Source of the DNA: an uncultured Clostridia bacterium
Lineage (GTDB): Bacteria > Bacillota > Clostridia > Oscillospirales > Acutalibacteraceae
DNA: 17,362 nucleotides
Direction of reading: 5' to 3'
NCBI GenBank assembly: GCA_945988915.1
Contig: CAMFTS010000016.1
Coordinates: forward strand, 1 to 17,362
The translations under genes were made by a program, and so were the position numbers. How positions within the stretch are numbered: position 1 is the stretch's first letter; every line of letters begins with the position of its first letter. The notes under the pieces were generated by a model, which was given only the letters and a program-made list of their open reading frames with translations, searched no databases and was not told the DNA's origin. Below, piece after piece: positions 1 to 8,674 of the stretch.

Positions 1-2
1 CC

Positions 3-404
3 GCAGAAGAATACTTCAAATGGCGGTTTGACAGAATGATTAACTTAAAAATGGATGAAATACTGCCCTCTCCGGCAAAGAAAATACTTGACGGCTTTAC
101 ACTGAAAAAGCTTGGCAGACTGCTTTGCTTTAAGGTTGACAAAAGCATTGAAAACAGGCTTGCAAAAGATGTGGGAATTGAGCTTGTACGAAATATATTT
201 GTCGGCAACGAGCCTTATGTCAAGGGCACGCCGATGTATGAGGCTATGGTAAAGCTGCTTAAAAGGCTTCATCCTGTTACTCATATAATCGAAAAGAAAA
301 TGGGCGCAAAAAATCCTGTGCTTTCGGATATTGACACCTTTATTCTGTCAATGATAGGTGACGAAAAGCAAAGGGATTATGAAGCAGTTATTAATATTAA
401 TTGA
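3..404 (+). CDS. C-terminal part of an unrecognised protein (5' end outside window)
   Basis: The frame is open from the left edge, with 11 codons ahead of the first ATG at 36, so this is most likely the last 133 residues of a longer protein and not a short gene starting at 36. No Shine-Dalgarno sequence precedes the ATG at 36. The visible part is basic and probably mostly helical, without membrane segments or cysteine motifs, and I recognise no domain. It ends 23 bases before the preferred start of the sugar symporter, with no terminator between, so the two are probably cotranscribed. Its partner would suggest a role in carbohydrate metabolism, but that is context only and I assign no function. 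Confidence 0.6.
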   Translation, partial: AEEYFKWRFDRMINLKMDEILPSPAKKILDGFTLKKLGRLLCFKVDKSIENRLAKDVGIELVRNIFVGNEPYVKGTPMYEAMVKLLKRLHPVTHIIEKKMGAKNPVLSDIDTFILSMIGDEKQRDYEAVININ

Positions 405-427
405 AATAAATTTAAGGGGTAATGATT

Positions 428-1858
428 ATGACAGATTCTGTTTTGTTACAAAACGAAAAAAAGCATATCAAGGGCAAGGAGTTTGTATTGTATCTTGTAG
501 CCGTGTTCTTCTACACAATGATGACAGGCGCAGTAGGCTCGTACAGAAGCGACTACTTAATCAATGTTTTGTCGCTTCCCGACGGCAGTGTATCACTCTT
601 TAATACGCTGACATCGGTTATTCCGTTTGTGTTGAATTTCTTTATTGCGATGTATATCGACAACAGAAATACAGGAAAAAGCGGAAAATTCCGTCCGCTC
701 GCACTTTTGGTAGCCATTCCGACAGGTATATTCCTTGTTCTTTCATTCTGGGCACCGAAGGGCATCACGGGTTCGCTTCTGATGATTTATCTTGTTACGG
801 TTGCAGTTGCCTGGAGTGTTTGCACCAATTTCGGAGACTGCGTCAATAAGGTTGCAATCGTTATGACTCCGAATATGTCAGAGCGTGATACCGTTATGTC
901 ATTCAGAGGTATCGTGTCGGCTGTCGGCAATTCCGCACCGCTTGTTGTTGAGCTTGTTTTGGCATTTATAGTCAAGGATAAGGGACTTCGTTATATCGGA
1001 GTTGCTTCTCTTTGCGGCGTTTGCGGTATTCTCACAATGCTTCTCGGTATGAATACCGTGCGTGAGAGAATTACATATAATAACGAAAAGAAAAATCCTG
1101 TTGAGGGATATATGGATGTGCTTAAAAACAAGTTCGCATGGACAATTATTATATCCGAATTCCTTAAGAGCTTCCGAGGCGTATCAACCTATATGGGAAT
1201 TTTCCTTGCAGAAGCACTTTTAGGACCCGGAAAATTCCTGCTTTTCGGCCTGCCGACAGGTATCGGAACAGCAGTCGGTATGTTGCTTATCAACTTCCTG
1301 CTTAAAAAATTTAATTCAAAGGTGCTTTATATCGCAAGCGGTATTTATTCGGTTATTATAAATACAGCTGCCTTTTCCGTGGGATATATTTATTTCAAAT
1401 CTCCGAGCCCTGTGCTTCAGGTTTTGTTTGTTGCATTTCTGTTTCTTATCGGCTTGCAGTTTGGTGCTTCAAATCTTTTGCCGACTATGTTCCAGGCTGA
1501 TGTTTTGGAGGATATTGAACTTAAAACAGGAAAACGCCTTGACGCATCCCTACCGTTCGTTATCGGTATCGGCACTATGATTTCGGGAACAATCGCATCT
1601 GCTGTTGCACCCACCGTACTGTACGGAACAAAGGTGCCGATTATCGCTTATGTTCAGGCTGTAAACGGCGTAGCACAGGAGCAAAGCCTTCACACAAAGA
1701 TAATGCTGTTGTTCTTCTATACCGTTGTTCACGGTATTATGATGTTCCTTGCAGGCGTTCCGTTCTTCTTCTATAAGTTGACGGGCAAAACCAAGGAGGA
1801 AATTCACGAAAAGGTGCTTGCACAAAGAGCTGCTCTTGAAAATTCCGAGAAGGAATAA
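428..1858 (+). CDS. MFS sugar:cation symporter of the GPH (glycoside-pentoside-hexuronide) type
   Basis: About 476 residues with roughly 12 hydrophobic segments. The first cytoplasmic loop carries a D-x-R-N-T-G-K-S-G-K-F-R-P sequence (about residues 73-85), which matches the D-R-(T/S)-x-(W)-G-(K/R)-(F/Y)-R-P signature of the GPH family (MelB, LacS, XylP type). Such proteins import glycosides with Na+ or H+. ATG codons lie at 422 and 428. The SD-like AAGGGG at 414-419 is only 2 bases from the first but 8 from the second, so I chose 428. It follows the upstream unknown gene closely, and an alpha-galactosidase lies about 1 kb downstream, so an alpha-galactoside is a reasonable but unproven substrate. 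A 7-bp inverted repeat at 1874-1902 has no U-tract and is not a convincing terminator. Confidence 0.9.
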   Translation: MTDSVLLQNEKKHIKGKEFVLYLVAVFFYTMMTGAVGSYRSDYLINVLSLPDGSVSLFNTLTSVIPFVLNFFIAMYIDNRNTGKSGKFRPLALLVAIPTGIFLVLSFWAPKGITGSLLMIYLVTVAVAWSVCTNFGDCVNKVAIVMTPNMSERDTVMSFRGIVSAVGNSAPLVVELVLAFIVKDKGLRYIGVASLCGVCGILTMLLGMNTVRERITYNNEKKNPVEGYMDVLKNKFAWTIIISEFLKSFRGVSTYMGIFLAEALLGPGKFLLFGLPTGIGTAVGMLLINFLLKKFNSKVLYIASGIYSVIINTAAFSVGYIYFKSPSPVLQVLFVAFLFLIGLQFGASNLLPTMFQADVLEDIELKTGKRLDASLPFVIGIGTMISGTIASAVAPTVLYGTKVPIIAYVQAVNGVAQEQSLHTKIMLLFFYTVVHGIMMFLAGVPFFFYKLTGKTKEEIHEKVLAQRAALENSEKE

Positions 1859-1964
1859 TATAAAGCATTAAATCCTAAAAAATCCGACTCTTTCATTTTA
1901 GGCTCGAATCCTTATTGTAGGTTTCTGAGTAGCAAAGTTATTCAGCACCAATCTCATTCTTTAA

Positions 1965-1993
1965 TTTTCATATTGCTGCTATTCATGTATGAT
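1965..1993 (+). promoter_or_regulatory. Probable sigma-A promoter of the O-acetyltransferase
   Basis: TTTTCA (1965-1970), a 17-base spacer and TATGAT (1988-1993). Transcription would start near 2000, between an upstream in-frame ATG at 1989 and the SD-backed ATG at 2025, which supports the later start. Confidence 0.5.
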
Positions 1994-2024
1994 ATTTACA
2001 GTAATTAGTATAGGGGAGTATTTT

Positions 2025-2627
2025 ATGAGGAAGGCAAATGTTCCGATTAACTGTTTCTTTCAGGGATGCTATAACCCTGAATTTGAAGCGGAAATAGAAA
2101 AATGCAAGGATAAGTGCTTTGAGTATAACAAATTAAATCCAAATGACAGAGAAAGCCAAGCAAAAATGCTAAAAAATATTCTCGGCAAAATGGGAAAAGA
2201 GGTTATCATTACTCCTCCGTTTTGGTGTGATTACGGTTATCATATTGAAGTGGGTGATTATTTTTACTCTAATCATAATATGATTATTACCGATGGTGCA
2301 ATGGTAAAATTCGGCGATAATGTTTTTATTGCCCCGAATGTATGCTTTACTACGGCAGAACACGCTATTGATCCTGAAATGAGAAAAGCAGGAGTTGAAA
2401 TTGCAAAGCCTATAACGGTCGGAAATAATGTTTGGATTGGTGCAGGCTCAACAATTTTAGCAGGCGCTGTTATAGGAGATAACTCAGTAATCGGTGCAGG
2501 CAGTGTCGTTAAAGGAGAAATCCCATCAAACGTTGTTGCCGTAGGTGTTCCCTGCAAGCCTATCAGAGAAATAACCGAAGCTGATAAATATGCATATCCA
2601 ACACATAAATCTTTAAAAAATAAATAA
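2025..2627 (+). CDS. Maltose/galactoside-type sugar O-acetyltransferase (left-handed beta-helix)
   Basis: A 200-residue hexapeptide-repeat acetyltransferase that moves acetyl from acetyl-CoA to a sugar hydroxyl in the cytoplasm. The N-terminal ~55 residues form the short helical Mac-type cap. From about residue 70 the imperfect hexad repeats of the beta-helix begin, ending in G-V-P-C-K-P-I (174-180), the usual close of this family. H113 in A-E-H-A-I-D and N84 in Y-S-N-H-N align with the catalytic His115 and Asn85 of E. coli galactoside acetyltransferase. The length matches LacA/Maa (about 180-205). An in-frame ATG at 1989 exists, but AGGGGAG at 2012-2018 sits 6 bases before ATG 2025 and the promoter overlaps the longer version. 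A strong terminator follows, so it is probably monocistronic. The exact sugar cannot be read from the sequence. Confidence 0.88.
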   Translation: MRKANVPINCFFQGCYNPEFEAEIEKCKDKCFEYNKLNPNDRESQAKMLKNILGKMGKEVIITPPFWCDYGYHIEVGDYFYSNHNMIITDGAMVKFGDNVFIAPNVCFTTAEHAIDPEMRKAGVEIAKPITVGNNVWIGAGSTILAGAVIGDNSVIGAGSVVKGEIPSNVVAVGVPCKPIREITEADKYAYPTHKSLKNK

Positions 2628-2654
2628 TTTTTCATGTCTATGCAAATTTAATTT

Positions 2655-2684
2655 GGCTCAAGGATTTTGCTCCTTGAGCCTTTT
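2655..2684 (+). terminator. Rho-independent terminator after the O-acetyltransferase
   Basis: A perfect 10-bp stem, GGCTCAAGGA (2655-2664) with TCCTTGAGCC (2671-2680), and a 6-base loop, followed by TTTT. Confidence 0.85.
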
Positions 2685-2816
2685 GCTATGCCGAGAAATG
2701 TATGAACTGTTTTTATTCGTATCCGTTCATTGAAAATCTATCATTTCATCACCGATTACAGTTTTGCACGCAAATAACAATCTATAAAAAACATTATGTA
2801 AAAACGCACTGCATAG

Positions 2817-2845
2817 TTGATTTTGCTTTTTAAAAACATTACAAT
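2817..2845 (+). promoter_or_regulatory. Sigma-A promoter of the alpha-galactosidase
   Basis: TTGATT (2817-2822), a 17-base spacer and TACAAT (2840-2845). It gives a leader of about 23 bases ahead of the ATG at 2875, which argues against the earlier in-frame TTG at 2860. Confidence 0.65.
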
Positions 2846-2874
2846 GTAACTATTAAATATTGTGGAGAAAAATT

Positions 2875-4710
2875 ATGAATTTTGGATTTCAACTAAAGCT
2901 TCGAGGCGATGATTTCAACGGTCATTTCACAAACGGTTTATCAATGGCAAACAGCCAAAGTGTCCGTAGATGTAAAAAAATATCGGAGGACAATGACAAA
3001 ACTGTTTTTGAATCAGACGACTATACGGTAACTGCATATCACATTAAAAGAGATAATGCTTATGAATGTTATACCGTTTTTGAAAACACATCAAGCAAAA
3101 GCTTGACTCTCGATATGTTAGCATCATTCTGCATTGAAAATATTGATGCCGACATTATTCACAGAGCAAGCTCTTTTTGGAGCGCAGAGGGTAAGCTGTT
3201 AACTCAACGCTTAGTTGATATAAATATGGAGAGATCTTGGAGCGGTCACGGCACAAGGGTTGAAAAATTCGGACAGATCGGCTCAATGCCTGTTCGCAAA
3301 TGGTTCCCGTTTATTGCTCTTGAAAATTCAGCTACAAAGGAATTTATCGGCGTTCAGCTATATTGTGCATCAAGCTGGCAAATTGAACTTTTCAGAAACA
3401 ATGACCCATTAACTCTTTCGGGAGGACTTGCTGATTTTGATTGCGGTCATTGGTGCAAAACCGTTAAGGCAGGAAATAGCTTTACTTCTCCGAAGGCTGT
3501 TGTTGCGTTTGGCAATTCGCTTAATGATGTTTGCGATAAGCTTGTTAAAGCACAAAAGCCCGGAATTTCAAATGTTGATAAGGATATGCCTGTAATATTT
3601 AACGAATATTGCACCACATGGGGAAATCCAACAAAAGAAAATATAGAAAAAATCGCAAAAAAAATCAGTGGCAGTGGCGTCAAATATCTTGTAATTGACA
3701 GTGGCTGGTACAAAAAGCCCGAAGAAGATTGGTGGGCAACCATAGGCGATTGGAACGAAAGCAAGGAGCTTTTTCCCAACGGAATTAAAGAGGTTTGCGA
3801 TTTGATTAAATCATACGGCTTAATTCCGGGTATTTGGTTTGAATTTGAAAAGGTTGCTTGGCTTTCAGAAATTTACAACAAAACAGACCACCTACTGAAA
3901 AGAGACGGTGTGCCTGTTTCGGTTGACGGTCAGCGGTTTCTTGATATGAGAGATAGTTGGAGCATTGATTATTTAACTGAAAAGGTTATTGATTTTCTTC
4001 GCAATAACGGCTTCGGCTACATAAAAATAGATTATAATGATTCTATCGGCGTCGGCTGTGACGGAGCAGAAAGTCTTGGAGAAGGACTGAGACAAACAAT
4101 TTTAGGAACGCAGAACTTCTTTAAAAGGATTAGTGACGAGCTACCTGATTTAGTTATTGAGAGCTGTTCAAGCGGCGGTCACAGATTAGAGCCGTCAATG
4201 ATGGAGCTTGTTTCTCAGGCGAGCTTTTCCGATGCCCACGAGTGCTTAAGTATTCCGTTAATTGGAGCAAATGTTCAAAGATTGATTCGTCCCGAGCAGA
4301 GTCAGATTTGGGCAGTTTTAAGAAAAAAAGACGATATTCACAGAATAAATTACAGCTTAACCGCAGGCTTCCTCGGAAGGCTGTGCCTCAGCGGAGAGAT
4401 TTTTGATTTAAAGGATGATTATTGGGATAATGTAATTGATGCTATTGCTTTTTACGGCAAAATCAAGGATATAATTAAAAACGGCAAAACAACAATTATT
4501 GAAAGCTCTGCAAGGGATTATAATAACCCGACAGGCTATCAGGCTGTTTTGAGAGAGTATGATAATAAAGCCTTGTTGATTATTCACACCTTCAAAAACG
4601 GTGCAAATCCTCCAACAGATAAGTATTTGAACGGTTGGAATATCAGCGAAGCCTTTGGAAGCGAGCTTGACAGCGATTACAGAGGCAAGGCGTTTTTGCT
4701 GAAAAAATAA
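2875..4710 (+). CDS. GH36 alpha-galactosidase (melibiase), cytoplasmic
   Basis: A 611-residue clan-D glycosidase that would release galactose from alpha-galactosides such as melibiose or raffinose. The N-terminal ~230 residues form the beta-sandwich region, the TIM barrel spans about 240-540, and a short C-terminal beta domain follows. D386 in Y-I-K-I-D-Y-N is the expected nucleophile. The E-S-C-S-S-G-G-H-R block (429-437) is the GH36 substrate-binding motif, and D453 in S-F-S-D-A-H-E fits the acid/base. There is no signal peptide, so it acts on imported sugar, consistent with the GPH symporter upstream. GGAG at 2864-2867 lies 7 bases before ATG 2875. It has its own promoter. At 611 residues it is shorter than the ~730-residue AgaA/RafA type. 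Substrate preference is inferred from the family only. Confidence 0.85.
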   Translation: MNFGFQLKLRGDDFNGHFTNGLSMANSQSVRRCKKISEDNDKTVFESDDYTVTAYHIKRDNAYECYTVFENTSSKSLTLDMLASFCIENIDADIIHRASSFWSAEGKLLTQRLVDINMERSWSGHGTRVEKFGQIGSMPVRKWFPFIALENSATKEFIGVQLYCASSWQIELFRNNDPLTLSGGLADFDCGHWCKTVKAGNSFTSPKAVVAFGNSLNDVCDKLVKAQKPGISNVDKDMPVIFNEYCTTWGNPTKENIEKIAKKISGSGVKYLVIDSGWYKKPEEDWWATIGDWNESKELFPNGIKEVCDLIKSYGLIPGIWFEFEKVAWLSEIYNKTDHLLKRDGVPVSVDGQRFLDMRDSWSIDYLTEKVIDFLRNNGFGYIKIDYNDSIGVGCDGAESLGEGLRQTILGTQNFFKRISDELPDLVIESCSSGGHRLEPSMMELVSQASFSDAHECLSIPLIGANVQRLIRPEQSQIWAVLRKKDDIHRINYSLTAGFLGRLCLSGEIFDLKDDYWDNVIDAIAFYGKIKDIIKNGKTTIIESSARDYNNPTGYQAVLREYDNKALLIIHTFKNGANPPTDKYLNGWNISEAFGSELDSDYRGKAFLLKK

Positions 4711-4791
4711 ATATTTTATTATGCAACAATCTATATCAACATACTTTAATGGAAGAATATAGCCTAAAATGGCAATTTTTGAAAGAAAAAT

Positions 4792-5289
4792 TTACACTTT
4801 GACTCCTATTTTGTCGGTAAATTCAAATGCAATTCTCGGACTGCCGTCAGGCAAATGAATTACTCCGCAATAACGAAAACCGTTTGACTTAACCGCTCTT
4901 TGCATATTCATATTGTCCCTGTGTGTATCAACCCTCAAATGTCTGCATTTGATTTTGGCAAAATCTGACAGTTCCGTGAATACTCCTCTGTGACTTCCGT
5001 CACTCGCAACACGGTGAATTGCGAAATATTCGCTTGAATCCATCCACTCTCCGTCTTCAATTCTGACATAAGTAGGGTCTTCGCCGGCAACTAATACAAA
5101 AGTGCCGTATATTCCGTTTTCGTCCTCAAGAACATAAGATATTCCTGTATCGATATCGTTTAAAACATCGCTCTCTGCGGGATATCCGTTCTGCCATTGA
5201 TCAATGCCGCATTCCGCCATGTATTTTCTTGCTTTTTCGTAAATTGAAATAATTGTAGTTATGTCTTTTAAATTGCTTTTTCTTATCAT
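4792..5289 (-). CDS. GNAT-family N-acetyltransferase
   Basis: A 165-residue protein with the GNAT layout: an N-terminal strand-helix (residues 1-28, beginning M-I-R-K-S-N-L-K-D-I), a central sheet (about 50-95, with the F-A-I-H-R-V-A strand at 89-95), the acetyl-CoA loop region (S-H-R-G-V-F-T-E-L, 99-107) and a C-terminal N-M-x-M-Q-x-x-x-x-x-x-G-F-R-Y block (126-140) typical of the family. The pyrophosphate loop is degenerate: R-G-V-F instead of R-G-x-G-(I/V)-G. No clear SD precedes the ATG. It is divergent from the NSS transporter and convergent with the alpha-galactosidase, with no evident terminator in the 81-bp gap. The acceptor substrate is unknown. Confidence 0.85.
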   Translation of the reverse strand: MIRKSNLKDITTIISIYEKARKYMAECGIDQWQNGYPAESDVLNDIDTGISYVLEDENGIYGTFVLVAGEDPTYVRIEDGEWMDSSEYFAIHRVASDGSHRGVFTELSDFAKIKCRHLRVDTHRDNMNMQRAVKSNGFRYCGVIHLPDGSPRIAFEFTDKIGVKV

Positions 5290-5363
5290 AAGTTAATTTC
5301 TGCTTTTCTGTTAATTTTTTCCGAAGCACAGAATTTTTTGTTTTCTCTGTTTCGTGTCAGAAT

Positions 5364-5392
5364 ATTGTAACATAAGCCTTTTGGAAAAACAA
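5364..5392 (-). promoter_or_regulatory. Sigma-A promoter of the GNAT gene
   Basis: On the minus strand, TTGTTT (5392-5387), a 17-base spacer and TACAAT (5369-5364). It gives a leader of about 65 bases. Confidence 0.55.
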
Positions 5393-5402
5393 TATATAAC
5401 GG

Positions 5403-5432
5403 TTGCATTAAAATACTGAAATATGATAAAAT
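5403..5432 (+). promoter_or_regulatory. Sigma-A promoter of the NSS transporter
   Basis: TTGCAT (5403-5408), an 18-base spacer and TAAAAT (5427-5432). It lies back-to-back with the GNAT promoter. Confidence 0.5.
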
Positions 5433-5480
5433 AAGACGAATAAGCATACAGAATTTTCGGTATTCAGAGTCGGAGGAGAA

Positions 5481-6881
5481 ATGGAAACAAAAAGAAGCTC
5501 GTTCGGAGGAACAATAGGGTTTGTGCTTGCGGCGGCAGGAAGCGCTGTCGGACTTGGAAACATCTGGCGCTTTCCGTACTTGGCGGCAAAAGACGGCGGT
5601 GGACTTTTCATTGCAATTTATTTGATTTTAGCATTGACATTCGGCTTTGCGCTTTTGACAACAGATGTTGCCATCGGCAGAAAAGCAAAACAGGGTCCGC
5701 TTACCGCTTACGGTAAAATTAAAAAAGGCTGGGGCTTTCTCGGAGTACTTGGCTGTCTGGTTCCTGCACTTATTTTGCCGTACTACTGTGCAATAGGCGG
5801 CTGGGTAGTAAAATACTTTTTTGTATATCTTACGGGCAGCGGTGCTCAAACCGCGGCTGACGGCTATTTTACTTCATTTATTGCGGACACAAACGAACCG
5901 CTTATTATGATGGCAATATTCTTTTTTGCCGTTTCATTTGTAATTTATCTCGGAGTAAACAAAGGAATTGAAAGCCTGTCAAAAATAATTATGCCGGTGC
6001 TGATTATTCTTGTAATGGGAATTTCAATTTTCTCGCTTACAATTAAGCATGAGGACGCAGACGGAACAATAAGAACGGGACTGCAAGGGCTGAAAATTCT
6101 TATAATACCGAATTTAGACGGTATAACAGTCGGCGGTTTTATGAATATTCTTGTTGACGCAATGGGTCAGCTTTTCTTCAGCCTTTCGGTCGCTATGGGC
6201 ATTATGATTGCATACGGCTCATATGTTCATGATGACGCTGACCTTCCGAAATCAATTAACCAAATTGAAATTTTTGATACAGTTGTTGCAATACTTGCAG
6301 GTGTAATGATTATTCCCGCTGTGTTCGTGTTTATGGGAACAGAGGGTATGAGTCAGCAAGGACCGGGACTGATGTTTATTTCGCTTCCCAAGGTTTTTGC
6401 CGAAATGGGAAAAATCGGCAATATAATCGGTTGCCTTTTCTTTGCAATGGTTCTCTTTGCTGCTCTTACGAGCGCTATTTCGATTATGGAGGCGGTTGTT
6501 GCATCCTTTATTGACGCTTTCAAAATGTCAAGAATAAAGGCTACCTCTACTGTGGGCATAACAGCGCTTGTCGGTGCGGCAATCGTTTGCCTCGGGTACA
6601 ACAAGCTCTATTTTGAAGTTAATATACCGATAGCCGAGAATGTTCAGATTCTTGATATTATGGACTATATAAGCAATAATATTCTGATGCCGATAGTTTC
6701 AATTTTTACCTGCATACTTATAGGCTGGGTTGTCAAGCCTCAGACGATTATTGACGAGGTGGAAAAGAACGGTACAAAAATGAGCAGAAAAAAGCTCTAT
6801 GTAGTTATGATTAAGTATATTGCACCCGTTATGCTTTTCATTTTGTTCCTGAAATCCATCGGTATTATCAATTTAACATAA
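5481..6881 (+). CDS. Sodium-dependent transporter, NSS/SNF family (probable amino-acid symporter)
   Basis: A 466-residue membrane protein with about 11-12 hydrophobic segments. The N-terminus carries the hallmark NSS TM1 sequence, A-A-A-G-S-A-V-G-L-G-N-I-W-R-F-P-Y (residues 17-33), including the unwound segment that in LeuT and MhsT binds Na+ and substrate, followed by the G-G-G-L-F turn. Bacterial family members take up neutral or aromatic amino acids with Na+. The length is in the usual range (440-510). GGAGG at 5472-5476 precedes ATG 5481 with a rather short 4-base gap. The gene stands alone between its own promoter and a strong terminator. The substrate cannot be deduced. Confidence 0.92.
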   Translation: METKRSSFGGTIGFVLAAAGSAVGLGNIWRFPYLAAKDGGGLFIAIYLILALTFGFALLTTDVAIGRKAKQGPLTAYGKIKKGWGFLGVLGCLVPALILPYYCAIGGWVVKYFFVYLTGSGAQTAADGYFTSFIADTNEPLIMMAIFFFAVSFVIYLGVNKGIESLSKIIMPVLIILVMGISIFSLTIKHEDADGTIRTGLQGLKILIIPNLDGITVGGFMNILVDAMGQLFFSLSVAMGIMIAYGSYVHDDADLPKSINQIEIFDTVVAILAGVMIIPAVFVFMGTEGMSQQGPGLMFISLPKVFAEMGKIGNIIGCLFFAMVLFAALTSAISIMEAVVASFIDAFKMSRIKATSTVGITALVGAAIVCLGYNKLYFEVNIPIAENVQILDIMDYISNNILMPIVSIFTCILIGWVVKPQTIIDEVEKNGTKMSRKKLYVVMIKYIAPVMLFILFLKSIGIINLT

Positions 6882-6942
6882 GGATTTGATGTGAGTTCAG
6901 CCGAAAAGAGCTGATAAATCATCAAAATTAAATTACAATATT

Positions 6943-6972
6943 TAAGGGCGAGCATTGCTCGCCCTTATTTTT
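6943..6972 (+). terminator. Rho-independent terminator after the NSS transporter
   Basis: A perfect 11-bp stem, TAAGGGCGAGC (6943-6953) with GCTCGCCCTTA (6957-6967), a 3-base loop and TTTTT. The minus strand also presents the hairpin, with weaker T-runs, so it may also stop the convergent oxidoreductase/lipoprotein transcript. Confidence 0.9.
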
Positions 6973-7034
6973 GTGCACTGTAATGAAGCAGAAAGCTTAT
7001 TATACTGAAAAAATATGTTGGTTGTTCGGTATAA

Positions 7035-7287
7035 TTATCCGTAATTAACCTCGTCAAGAGTGATTGCATAATCACTTGTGTATATTTCCCTCAGCTCTTC
7101 TTTGGTATTGTTATCAATGAGCCACTTGGTATGCCGGGTCACAAATGTACTTATATACTTTCTGCGCGCTTTCAGTTGCATTTGGATTCGACAAAGTCAT
7201 TTTGTCTTTTCTTATTCTGCCGCAGCCGCACAAAAGCATTGATAATACGGTTAAAAAAGATATAACTTTTAAAAATGATTTTTGCAA
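7035..7287 (-). pseudogene. Small lipoprotein gene with an apparent frameshift
   Basis: The reading starts at TTG 7287 (GAGGTG at 7299-7294, 6 bases upstream, overlapping the oxidoreductase stop). It gives a basic N-terminus, a hydrophobic stretch and a lipobox-like L-S-M-L-L-C-G-C-G, as expected for a lipid-anchored surface protein, and then stops at 7114 after 57 residues. Shifting by one base near 7131-7140 opens a frame that continues as T-K-W-L-I-D-N-N-T-K-E-E-L-R-E and ends at a TAA at 7035 with an acidic, protein-like composition. The intact product would be about 83 residues. This could be a real disruption, an assembly error, or less likely programmed frameshifting. The function is unknown. 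The gene is probably cotranscribed with the oxidoreductase. Confidence 0.55.
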
Positions 7288-7297
7288 ATCATTCACC

Positions 7298-8497
7298 TCA
7301 TTTAGTTTTAATCTGTCCGTAAAGACATTTTGTAGGCTCTTTTTCAATTACAAGTCCGCAATAGTTACACATAATGCATTTTGCTTCTGTCTGCTTACCG
7401 TTTTTAAGCTTTTTGACGAGATCAGGTTCGCAGATGAAAGGTCTGCACATTGAAATACAGTCAGCCTTTTTGTTTTGAATAATAAGCTCCATATCGTCGA
7501 GCTTGTGAATACCTCCGACAACGATTACGGGAACGGAAACATTCTTTTTAATAACCGATGAATTATATGTGTTGAAGTTTTCAAGCTCAGTAGGCTGTTT
7601 AATGTAGGGATTTACCAATTTTGCGGCAAAAAGACCTGCGTCCCAAAGGGGCTTTGGGAATGAAGCGCACGGCTCTCTGTATGTAAACACGGCTGTCATC
7701 GGCATAACATCACTTCGCATTGTGTTCATTCCGTCCTCAACCGTACCGCACGAAACCTCGACTGCATCCAGACCTGCCTTTTCAAGGATTTTAACGATTT
7801 TAACCGAATCGTCAAGTGTCATTCCGTGTCTGCGATTATCTTCGGCACTTAATTTTATCCAGACAGGAAGAGAGGTATGCTCTTTGATTCCCTCAATTAT
7901 TTTTACAACGATTTTGCATCTGTTTTCAAGTGTACCGCCCCACGCATCTTTTCGCCTGTTTCCGTAAGGGGAGAGAAAATCGTGAAGAAGATATCCGTGA
8001 CCGGCGTGTAATTGAACGGCGTCAAATCCTGCTTTTTCCGCTCTCTTTGCGGCAGAAACAAAATCGTCAATAATGCCTTTTATTTCAGAATAATTCAATT
8101 CCTTTGCTCTGTCCGGATAAAATGCGTGAAGAACATTTGACGGAGCAACCTTTTGACAGCCGATAGCCTTAGAAGAAGTTTGCCGTCCGCAATGCGCGAG
8201 CTGAATTACAACAGGAGTATCGCATTTATGAACTGCGTCGGTCAGCTTTTTATAGGACTCAATAACGCTGTCATCATAAATTCTGAGCATTCTCGGATAC
8301 GGCGAAACACCGTTTTTGCTGACGGCAGCATAGCCCGTAATAATACAGCCGACTTCGTTTTCTGCAAGAATCCGATATTTTTTAATAAGCTCGTCGCTTA
8401 CACCGCCGTCTGCGTTTGCAAGACCGTCGTGAGTTGCAGAACGAATGATTCTGTTCTTTAAGGTGATACCCGAAATTTCGGACTTTTCAAAAATCAT
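7298..8497 (-). CDS. NADH:flavin oxidoreductase, Old Yellow Enzyme family, single-domain with C-terminal cysteine cluster
   Basis: A 399-residue FMN-binding TIM barrel that reduces activated C=C bonds. Visible signatures are L-K-N-R-I-I-R-S-A-T (13-22), Q-L-A-H-C-G-R-Q (99-106), and the core H-A-G-H-G-Y-L...F-L-S-P-Y-G-N...G-G-T-L-E-N-R (164-193), which is the OYE/2,4-dienoyl-CoA-reductase motif. The C-terminus carries C374, C377, C380 and C391 (C-x2-C-x2-C-x10-C). This recalls the 4Fe-4S motif (C-x2-C-x3-C-x11-C) that joins the barrel to FAD and NAD domains in FadH- and BaiCD-like enzymes, but here the protein ends right after it, so an electron donor must act in trans. The spacing differs from the canonical one. 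The substrate is unknown. A good promoter precedes it, and the lipoprotein remnant overlaps its stop. Confidence 0.88.
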   Translation of the reverse strand: MIFEKSEISGITLKNRIIRSATHDGLANADGGVSDELIKKYRILAENEVGCIITGYAAVSKNGVSPYPRMLRIYDDSVIESYKKLTDAVHKCDTPVVIQLAHCGRQTSSKAIGCQKVAPSNVLHAFYPDRAKELNYSEIKGIIDDFVSAAKRAEKAGFDAVQLHAGHGYLLHDFLSPYGNRRKDAWGGTLENRCKIVVKIIEGIKEHTSLPVWIKLSAEDNRRHGMTLDDSVKIVKILEKAGLDAVEVSCGTVEDGMNTMRSDVMPMTAVFTYREPCASFPKPLWDAGLFAAKLVNPYIKQPTELENFNTYNSSVIKKNVSVPVIVVGGIHKLDDMELIIQNKKADCISMCRPFICEPDLVKKLKNGKQTEAKCIMCNYCGLVIEKEPTKCLYGQIKTK

Positions 8498-8536
8498 AAT
8501 TATTTCTCAAGCTTTCATAAGAATTGTTATATTCTA

Positions 8537-8565
8537 TTTATAATATATCAGCTTGAAAAATGCAA
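8537..8565 (-). promoter_or_regulatory. Sigma-A promoter of the OYE-family gene
   Basis: On the minus strand, TTGCAT (8565-8560), a 17-base spacer and TATAAA (8542-8537), about 40 bases before the ATG at 8497. Confidence 0.65.
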
Positions 8566-8674
8566 CAAAAAAGATAATTAAAAGAATAATACGCCTCAGA
8601 AAAACTGAATATCCGCAACAAAATACTTATAACAAAGCATAAAACATGCTCGGAATATTTCAAAAAAATTTCTC

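Noticed and set aside
2273..2635. A 120-codon minus-strand frame
   Set aside because: A shadow of the O-acetyltransferase hexapeptide repeats, whose periodic codons leave the opposite strand open.
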